The notes under the pieces: generated by a model
Seen by the model: only the letters and a program-made list of their open reading frames with translations
Database searches by the model: none
Told to the model about the DNA's origin: nothing
Shown here: positions 57,701 to 64,000 of the stretch, piece by piece
Position numbering within the stretch: position 1 is the first letter of the stretch
Layout of the letters: each line of letters starts with the position of its first letter
Assembly: GCF_018991925.1 (NCBI RefSeq)
Contig: NW_024726235.1
Location: forward strand, 5,746,458 to 5,810,457
Reading direction: 5' to 3'
Origin: Homarus americanus
Taxonomy: Eukaryota; Arthropoda; Malacostraca; Decapoda; Nephropidae
Length of the DNA: 64,000 nt
Made by a program: the position numbers and the translations under genes

Positions 57701-58445
57701 TTATTTGTAGACTTAAGTATCCGAACACGTGTTAATAGGTAGAAAGTCCGTTTAACCGTTGTGCCATCTATTAATTTTGTCATTGGACACCGAGGTTGAA
57801 TTTACAGTTTTCTGCGACCTAATGTCTTTGGGATTGTCCTTGGCTAACCAATCATGTGTGAACAATTGAGACAGTTGACTCTTCAGTTTTTCCTCCTGGC
57901 TGTAGTATGTACTGTGTGTATGAAGGGTATTATCTTTCAGGGCTGAGATAGACGGAACCTGCAACGTGTAGTTTACCGTAAGTTACGACAAAAAGATGGC
58001 GGTCTTAGTAGTGGTCTGAGACGTAACGATAATAGATGCGTTTTATTTTTCTCTATGTACGTTTTTATATATCCGGGTCGTGGATTTCCTGTCAACTCTG
58101 GCTTTCTTCTTATTGTTTACCTCCCACGGTTCACGCCCTCGTCCGCATCAACGGTCCATGGCCACAGACAACGCCCACGCCCACTATCCACACTCACGGT
58201 CCACATTTACGGTGCCTAGGTGGTCCACACACACACAGTCCACCTCCACGGTCTTCGTTTACTCCCGGGTTGCACAATAATTAAGGATGGTCATAATAAA
58301 TACAATTTAAGTATATAACATCAACTTACAAGTCTCATGATATTTTACATTTACCAGAAAATTTGAGGAGCATCGCTGGGAGACCAGTGAAGGTCGTCAA
58401 GAGAAACTGACTAATTTCTTCGCCAAGTTCTCTGTTAATGTGAAG
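45730..58445 (+). CDS. Unrecognised protein, four 5' exon-like segments (partial gene)
   Basis: Segments 45730-45795, 49313-49427, 50895-51015 and 58358-58445 join in phase 0, 1 and 2 into 130 codons from an ATG, with no stop. Each has an AG acceptor and GT donor except the first, which starts at the ATG. Codon choice in the second and third segments strongly favours G/C third positions (AAG, GAG, CTG, GTG), unlike the surroundings. The product is soluble, with alternating hydrophobic strands such as PHYVVLTPEDTYLILCCES and WKDVLVVCMDKELVWLYIP. That pattern would suit beta-propeller blades, but I do not recognise the family. The gene would continue beyond 58,446, perhaps past the window. By chance alone three phase matches would occur about once in 27 trials, so a transcript is needed to settle it. 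Confidence 0.48.
46064..46100. repeat. Short (TA)n microsatellite
   Basis: About 17 TA units with one interruption. Confidence 0.85.
46545..46688 (+). other. 47-codon open frame or non-coding first exon candidate
   Basis: From ATG it reads MAPHGGTDAPLAQFTNNSDD and ends at TAG 46,686-46,688, a little before a gtcagt word at 46,705. The segment is richer in G/C than its flanks and might be an upstream exon or uORF. I do not recognise it. Confidence 0.2.
47550..48189. repeat. Degenerate 'CGTCATT' minisatellite margin
   Basis: The words CACGTCATTCTCATTCACTTAGACC and CACGTCA recur irregularly. They appear to be diverged relatives of the regular array that follows. Confidence 0.7.
48190..48950. 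repeat. About 32-bp minisatellite, more than 20 units
   Basis: The unit runs AACACGTCATTCTCATGT then CGCCCTGACCTTTT (32 bp). Units vary by one- or two-base deletions and by CACGTC/CACGCC changes. It lies in intron 1 of candidate gene 2. Confidence 0.95.
48951..49312. other. End of gene 2 intron 1
   Basis: No repeat is seen. It contains the branch-site-like CTAAC near 49,293. Confidence 0.35.
49313..49427 (+). CDS. Gene 2, candidate exon 2
   Basis: A ctaac branch-site-like word lies 20-25 bases before the acceptor gtttag. It reads AVPLQKLREPHYVVLTPEDT and ends in phase 1 at donor gtcagt. The frame would stop soon after the donor, as expected for an intron. Confidence 0.5.
49428..50894. other. 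Gene 2 intron 2
   Basis: AT-rich. No transposon ends or coding signals are recognised. Confidence 0.35.
50895..51015 (+). CDS. Gene 2, candidate exon 3
   Basis: It reads GCKVNKEDIKGNLAWKDVLV and continues VVCMDKELVWLYIPQF. Third codon positions are almost all G or C. The acceptor (gagacag) has a weak pyrimidine tract; the donor gtaaag is good. It ends with two bases that form Gly with the next segment. Confidence 0.48.
51016..51900. other. Start of gene 2 intron 3
   Basis: Nothing is recognised. A 70-codon frame at 51,407-51,619 has no family resemblance. Confidence 0.35.
51901..52510. repeat. 600-bp pyrimidine-rich tract on the + strand
   Basis: Nearly all bases are C or T, with CTTCCTTT and TTTTCCT words. 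Long overlapping open frames here reflect the lack of purines and thus of stop codons. They are not genes. Confidence 0.85.
52511..53689. other. Intron stretch without recognised features
   Basis: No repeats or genes are recognised. Confidence 0.35.
53690..54335. repeat. About 45-bp minisatellite
   Basis: The unit is AGATGGAGTTATGAGGGACC, TCACGTGGTGTAATAACTCC, CTCAC. About 14 units are present, several with short deletions. Each intact unit contains CACGTG. The unit length is divisible by three, so minus-strand frames stay open (for example 53,662-54,144), but they are array translations. Confidence 0.95.
54400..55665 (-). pseudogene. CR1-like LINE reverse transcriptase, 5' truncated
   Basis: Minus-strand motifs in order are VVYLDFSKAFDRVPERLI, SVLGPLVFIIYINDID, ISKFADDTKIG (catalytic FADD), LNKFFEWSEKWQMKFNVDKC, and a C-terminal FKLDKFRFRREIG...NRVVDEWN. 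Several frameshifts split it. The 3' end is AGAACATAAGAACATAAGAA in + orientation, two to three units of an 8-base tail (TTCTTATG on the element strand), as in CR1 LINEs. Confidence 0.82.
55666..56060 (-). pseudogene. Second LINE 3' end with RT C-terminus
   Basis: The minus strand reads YRTRSNGFKLDKFRFRREIG, then RSWFTNRVVDRWNKASNFVV and LESFKRRLDRF. The 3' UTR ends with the TGGCTAAATAAAATGTTTCAA-type tail that also occurs at 29,790-29,885. It abuts the LINE at 54,400 directly, in the same orientation. Confidence 0.8.
56061..56500. other. Unannotated intron stretch
   Basis: No repeats or genes are recognised. Confidence 0.35.
56501..56690. mobile_element. 190-bp MITE with TTAGG-like repeats, copy 2
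   Basis: It shares CAGAGCTGGAGATGTGTC, the GATATATTAGATTAAGTTAG core and the AACTCCAGTTC end with 36,595-36,799. Its terminal repeats are more diverged (GGTGTTCTG against TAGTTGCACC). Confidence 0.78.
56691..58357. other. End of gene 2 intron 3
   Basis: Minus-strand frames at 57,383-57,583 and 57,752-57,964 look mildly protein-like (for example SVSHTWSGIPKGRTMKRSP) but I cannot place them. Nothing else is recognised. Confidence 0.3.
58358..58445 (+). CDS. Gene 2, candidate exon 4
   Basis: The acceptor is acatttaccag and the donor is gtagac. It reads KFEEHRWETSEGRQEKLTNF, then FAKFSVNVK, and ends in phase 0. It follows a 7.3 kb intron that contains minisatellites and LINE pieces. Confidence 0.45.
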
Positions 58446-59482
58446 GTAGACTACTGTGTATACTGTACTGTACTGCTTTGTGAGCTACAGTAAACCCACC
58501 ACTTGATCAGGGTATATACAAAAGAAAAACTCAGGATCGACGATAGATAAACACCTTGCTCTTCTACTAAGGGTCGCTGGTTCGACCTCGTTAGTCCACC
58601 GCCATAAAAGGGTACCTATCTTTAAAGTTGGGGAGTGAAGGTCGATCAGGTGAAGTGTCTGCCATGCTGGCTACTTGTAAATTGCAAGCTTAACTTACAG
58701 CGTGCTATATGACCGTCAGACCTGAAGGGAAGCCTTTTTAATTTGGTAGCAACAGGCGGCACTGAGATATGTTGGTTAGTGGTGAATATTATAGGCGTCA
58801 ATGAGTTGCCTCCTCCCACATTCTCGGATGGAAATATTTTCTTATCCTTCCTCAGGGAAACAACCGTCTTGCCGCACGCCCCCTGCCTGATTGAGTTTGG
58901 ACCGGGCCAGCCTGTAGCCGTGAGGGGACAACCCGTGGGCAGGAACATACCAAAGCAGCTCTGTAGCCGTGGGCAGGGACATACCAAGGCGCTGCTGTAC
59001 CCGTGGGCGGGGATGTGGGCAGAGTCAGTAAGGAGATGGAGGCCGGAGGCAGGACCCTTGAAGGGCCTTGGGTAAGGACGTGTTGGGGCCAGAGACGGAC
59101 GTTGTTAGGTCGAAAGCAAGGACGTGTTGGGGCAGGTAGGGACGTTTTGGGGCCTTGGGCGTGGCTGCATCAGAGCCTAAACCTTCACATGCATAGATTA
59201 GACACGAGCACTCACATCGGCACGTCCAGTACGGTACATGGAGTCAGACATGGACACCCACATAATACGTACATAGAGTTAGACACGTACATTGACCCAC
59301 CATATAAATGAAGTCAGACGAGAACACTTATCATAGCCACGTCGTTACACAATTCGACACGGACGGTTACACCACAGGTACACAGATAGGAACGGATGCC
59401 CACACCACGTTATATTCCTCGTATCTTTGATTTCTTAATTCAGTTGTGTTTTCCTCCCAATTGAACAGTATTATATGCTTCG

Positions 59483-59483
<1 letters not shown>
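58446..59483. other. Downstream of candidate exon 4; one exon-like segment out of phase
   Basis: At 58,856-58,918 an AG acceptor with a good pyrimidine tract precedes ETTVLPHAPCLIEFGPGQPV, and a gtgagg donor follows. Its entry phase does not match the exon at 58,358, so I do not include it in gene 2. Reiterated GGACGTGTTGGGGC words follow at 59,060-59,160. Confidence 0.3.

Positions 59484-59525
<42 letters not shown>
59484..59525. repeat. (CA)n microsatellite
   Basis: About 20 CA units followed by TCTC and CACT repeats to about 59,548. Confidence 0.93.
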
Positions 59526-59527
<2 letters not shown>

Positions 59528-59949
59528 CTCTCACTCACTCACTCACTGCCGTACATTCCGTCTGCGATATTTTCTTGTCTAAGGTTATTTACAGGTAGAT
59601 ATTGTTGGTTATGACATTCTTGGCTCCAGACGAGATATAATGGAAAGCCGTGTAAAGATATATACTTGGTATCCAGACTATAAACTCGCCCCGGAGGAAT
59701 GTGGAACCTGCCCCATCCGGTAGTAATCTGTGTAAAAAAGAGATCCAAATTATTTAGGAATTTTCCGGGTTACATATAATATTTATATATAATACATAGA
59801 ATTTGCAGCCCCGGTCTCATCATATAGATGGAGGTTATATGATATGTTGGTGTGGGTGTTGAATGGTGTACAGTAGAACCGAGGGCTCTTAACCATCATG
59901 TAACCTGAGAAGGATGTCTACGAGTCGGTTCCTGGACCCATTCTTCCTC

Positions 59950-60155
59950 GCAAACCAAGCTGTATTGTTGATTGTCAACCACGCTATCCGGGTGATCACC
60001 AACCACGCTATCCGAGTGGCTACCAACCAAGCTATCCGGGTGGTAACCAACCAAAATACATATCCTGATGTCTATCAACCAAGCTATATGTGTGATCAAC
60101 TAAGTTATCCTTGTGATCACTAACCACGATATCCGGGTGGCCACCAATTAGGCTA
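59950..60155. repeat. 24-bp minisatellite, about 8 units
   Basis: The unit is AACCACGCTATCCGGGTGAT CACC with many substitutions. The period is a multiple of three, which leaves frames open on both strands. Confidence 0.85.
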
Positions 60156-63100
60156 TTGCTATTTGCTGTATGCAGGCCATTCTATTCATTATGGCCAGAT
60201 GCTCCATTTTGTTTCTTCTCTATGAAACATGTCCAGTTCTCTCTTGAAACCATCCTCTAGTCTAGTCCCCCATGATGGTTGGTTGGTGTGCCGTGCATGT
60301 AATCAGTCCTGTCTGATCACGTAACACTCAGCGCTGGGGTTATTATGCCGTCCACCAGCACCAAAGCGTCATCATTAGGGCAAGAGGACACGCCATTAAC
60401 ATGTATCTTACACTCCTTAAGGCAAGTCATATTACCTGGGACTTTCCGAGGATTGGCTTCAGGGGCTGACTCTGACCCTCCCCGCAGCTCAGTTTAGATC
60501 CGTCTATCTGTCTACCATATCGTCCGCCAGTCTCTGTTCTCCCGTCTCCAGGTGTCAGTCTGTCCATTCCTCCGTCTGTTAGGGATAGAAAATTTAACAT
60601 TTTCTGAATAAATCTATACCCGTATACCTCTCCTCCTGCGTCTATCAACAGTATCAATTTCTCTATCCAATTAGAGCCATAATTACCACCAGCGTGGTAA
60701 TGACTTGTGGTAATTAGCCAGTCTTGATAAAAGAGTCCAAACACGAGGGGATCGAGTAGGTGCTTGTCTCGAGTGTGTGAGAGCCCGTGAGAGACTGTGA
60801 GAGAGGTGTGGGGGGAAGGCTGAGAGGGGTATAGGAGTGTGTGAGGGGTGGAAAAGGTAAGCAGGTTGTAATAAGAGAGGATGACCCTCCATCATTCCCT
60901 CAAGGTAACCTATTGACTTGGACGAGAGCTCAGTGTCTTGACAGAGGGGGCAGACTGCGGATGAGTTGTATACCGTCAGTTTAGACGCCAAGCTTGTAGT
61001 GAGAACTGTTGTGGAGATGGTGATTGATTCAGGCCTGTGACACCCTGCACCGCCACCCCGGGATCATCACTTAAAGAGATAGTTATCGAGGTCCGGATTC
61101 TCAGATAACCGTAATTCAATTTTGTCCACCTAAAGTTCTAAACTGTGGTTGAAGGAACACGATCTATCTACCAGTGATGACGGTCGTGTCGCAGTAAAAT
61201 TTCAACCCTATGTTTTAGTCTTTTTTTTGTGTTGTAGCTTAAGTTAGTTAGTTAGAGGCACTCGTGTATCTAGATTATAGGAAATGCCAAATGTGTGATC
61301 TTTTAGGAATTCAGCATCGCGTCATAACCTCAAGTGAATCATTTATATTCGTTCTCGGATCTTAAGTTAAGAGGAAATTTACCGTATACGACATACTGAG
61401 AGTTAAGGTCAAGATCATCAGTAATATCAATATCTGCGACGCCGAGCTTAATTTGGTATGTGTGAGTCACTGAGTTAATTTAACTTGTGATTTTGACTGA
61501 CAAATATTTTAAAGGGTGGAAGTTAAAAACCTCTCCAGCTCGTTTGGCTAAACGATGATTTAAAATTATTTGTTAAACGATGCTAATATTGATTCTGTGA
61601 TTTCTTGTGTTAGATTATGTTTAGTGCATCTGGAGCGTCAGACAACACACACAATAGACACGTCATGTTGTCTGGGTACCTGCCAACTGCTGCCTCGACC
61701 ACCTGTTTCATTCCTCCACCTGTGTCACTTGTCATTTAGCTGTGACGTGTATGTCACTTACCTGTATTAATTAGTCCCACCTATGTGTCACATTATCATC
61801 ATCTTAACCACAATCGTCATCATCTCCTCCACAACCATCACCAGTCATTACCAGTCGCCACCATCATCATCATGTTACAAGAGCAGCATCAAGAAGAGCA
61901 ACAGTAACAACAACCTGTCGCCCAGTAAGAGTCTTTGTGGCCAGGTAGTGTAGGGGAGGTAGTGGGCTGCTCCCTCCCTGCCGGAAGTCGTCGTCTGGTA
62001 CCGTGGGAACTGATTCTTGCTTGTTGGAAGAGGAATGTTGCTTGCTAGAGGATGGTTGACAGGTTATGCTGAGTAGTGGTCTAGTATTAGTGTCTGGTTG
62101 AGTTTTATTGGTTGATGGTTGGTTGTTGGGGTCAGGTTGGTGGAGGTGGTGGTGGGAATTTTTGTTTTAGGTTATTGGTTATATTTTGGGGTGAATTTTG
62201 GTTAATGGTCAAAGATTTTATCATTTTATTTTTCTGTGGATCTGGTTTCTGGTTTTTAAATTTTACCGGGTTGATATATAATTGTTCTTGGTTTTAAACC
62301 AAAATTTTACGAATTGCAGATTGAAAGTCATTGTTTATTTGCCAAGTTGTTGAAGGTTGGTCGCGTGTGATGACAGGATGGCTTCGACTGATTATACCTG
62401 TGTGTTAGTTTTTGTGTGACCCTGACCTATGATGTCACCCAGCGAGGTACCCGACATGTAGTGCTGTGCGGATCATCAAGGCTGTATCCTCAAAGAGCCA
62501 TAGTTTACTTTTTACCCACTAACTAAGAGAAACAAAACACAGGTGGTTGAAGTAATTTCGATGTCATTTTGGCCGTCAGTGCATGTAAGTGTGTGTGTGT
62601 GTCGCCACTGAACACACGTCTACACCACCCGTCCACACTAATAGGCAAATAGCAACACAGGTACCGTAGATATTTTAAATCTATAGCCTCTTAAAGGTGG
62701 GCAGTGCTCCTCTCTCCCTCCCGAGTCTTGGGTGTCACTAAGAGGTGTACAGTATTTTAATGTGTTTCACTGAAGACGAAGACACGTGTATGTAATGGCC
62801 TTGAGTATATGACGTCATCTTCCCCCCCTTTTCTTCCTCTCCCTCTCCCTCTCTCCCTCCTATCCCTCTTATCTTATTATCGTTCTCCCCTTCCACCCCT
62901 CTCATTTGTTCCGGACCAGACACCTCTCAGCTGTTTCTGCTCGTAACTCTTCAGGCTTTCAGGTCCACCTTCCTTTCAGCCTTAACCTGTTCTTGGCTCT
63001 CAGTCTCACCTCGATTATCACTCTGACTGCCACCCTCCGTCCCTCCCTGCACTTCCAATTATTTTTTTCGCCTATGGTCCTGCCACATTTTTTTGTCTTC

Positions 63101-63179
63101 TGTTCCACTCAAAAAGTTTTCTGTTTCACCCATTTTATATTCAATCCCACGCATTCTCTCTCCCGCCTTACTCATCCTA
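60156..63179. other. Long stretch without recognised features
   Basis: No transposon ends, arrays or credible coding frames were found. Short CAT/ATC-rich patches occur near 61,795-61,880 and a T/G-rich patch near 62,110-62,300. A pyrimidine-rich patch occurs at 62,815-62,900. Confidence 0.35.
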
Positions 63180-63425
63180 GTTCCTTCTCCCACTCTTTCT
63201 AGTCTCCTCTCCCACTCATCTTAGTCTCCTCTCCCACTCATTCTAGTCTCTTCTCCCACTCTTTCTAGTCTCTTCTCCCACTCTTTCTAGTCTCTTCTCC
63301 CACTTTTTCTAGTCGTCTCCCACTCATTCTTGTCCCTCTCCCACTCATTCTAGTCTCTACTCCCACTCTTTCTAGTCTCTTCTCCCACTCATCTTAGTCT
63401 CTTCTCCCACTTATTCTGCCCCCTA
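63180..63425. repeat. About 22-bp pyrimidine minisatellite
   Basis: The unit CTAGTCTCTTCTCCCACTCT TT is repeated about ten times with variation. The strands are highly asymmetric in base composition. Confidence 0.88.
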
Positions 63426-63581
63426 GCCGTCGTAGACTGTTCATTCCTTCCCTTCCCTTTCACCGGCTACGTCACACTGCCCCCCCTCAGCCCTCTCAGT
63501 TGGCGGTACAGCAACATTGGAAAGACAGCGAGTGAGGGCGAGGCACTTTAGCGTGCGTCGTTTAGCGAATTCTACTTTACC

Positions 63582-63593
63582 ATGAGAGCAAGG
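63582..63593 (+). other. Possible alternative or new first exon end
   Basis: ATGAGAGCAAGG is followed by a perfect gtgagtc donor and is preceded by a relatively G/C-rich, CpG-containing 100 bp. It could be the 3' end of a first exon (phase 0). There is no further support. Confidence 0.2.
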
Positions 63594-64000
63594 GTGAGTC
63601 AATGGTGAGGTGAGTGACTTTGTAAGTGTGTGTGTGTGTGTTTGAGTGTGTGAATTAGTGAGTCAGTGAGTGTGTGAACGAGCGTGTGAACGAGCGTGTG
63701 AGTGAACGTGTGTGTGTGTGTGTTTTGTCCAGGCTATTAATCGTTGATGGTGTGCTTCGCTGAGAAAATTGATTGCTGTTGTTCGCTGGCTGCTCGTGAA
63801 GTGTTGGCAAGGAGGTGTTTGAAGAGGTAATAGTTATCAGGTGTTGAGCAGGTGAGTTCCCCACACCCACCTGAGTCCTAGAGCGGGGATGCTCACTTCT
63901 TGCACGGAGTCTTTGTTGGTTTAATTCGGGTTTATTAAGATTTAACTTGCTGTTTTTATGTTGGTTTAACTCTCTTCTTGTTGGTTTCACCCGATATTGG
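63594..64000. other. (GT)-rich end of window
   Basis: GTGTGTGAACGAGCGTGTG repeats are present at 63,625-63,725. The long minus-strand frame here is a translation of the repeat and is not a credible gene. Confidence 0.5.

Noticed and set aside
58856..58918. Additional exon of gene 2
   Set aside because: Splice signals and codons look fair, but the entry phase does not match the preceding candidate exon.
59896..60123. Repeat-containing frames on both strands
   Set aside because: They are the 24-bp minisatellite read in frame; both strands are open equally.
63655..63990. 111-codon minus-strand frame
   Set aside because: It is driven by GTGTGTGA repeats and has no plausible family.

Overview
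The window looks like nuclear DNA from an arthropod, most likely a decapod crustacean. This is inferred from AT-rich introns, abundant TTAGG-like words, very dense Tigger/pogo-type DNA transposons, CR1-like LINEs whose 3' tails are built from an 8-base unit, Penelope-like remnants and long minisatellites. There is no bacterial-style gene organisation. Nearly all long open frames are transposase, reverse transcriptase or repeat translations.

Layout: 1-4,215 holds a block of Tigger-family elements: a non-autonomous copy with three internal hairpin modules, a TA array, a frameshifted transposase, and a Penelope RT remnant. From 4,599 to 30,851 nine exons on the + strand join in frame (1,290 nt, 429 codons plus stop) into the C-terminal part of a multi-pass membrane protein. 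Its end resembles the insect gustatory-receptor/PHTF-like seven-helix superfamily; this is tentative. Its introns are packed with TA-flanked inverted-repeat elements, nested up to three deep in the intron between 16,486 and 24,177. 30,852-34,600 is probably 3' UTR and flank.

34,600-44,300 is an island of small transposons: a hairpin element with an 8-base target duplication, a 'GGGTTGCCATA' family, a PIF/Harbinger fragment, a deleted Gypsy-type LTR retrotransposon with both LTRs, and a solo LTR. From 45,730 a second + strand gene is proposed from four phase-compatible exon-like segments (45,730-58,445). Their codon choice is strongly biased, the product is unrecognised, and the gene probably continues past the window. 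Its introns hold a 32-bp minisatellite, a 45-bp minisatellite, CR1-like LINE pieces and pyrimidine tracts.

No operon, CRISPR, rRNA or confident tRNA gene was seen. The main novelty candidates are: (1) the gustatory-receptor-like gene with a long disordered insert; (2) the unknown four-exon gene; (3) a recurrent imperfect-palindrome module shared by transposons with different termini; (4) more than a dozen TIR families in one locus that share a CAG(T) start, TA flanks and reiterated subterminal words. All coordinates of repeat ends were read by eye and may be off by a few bases.
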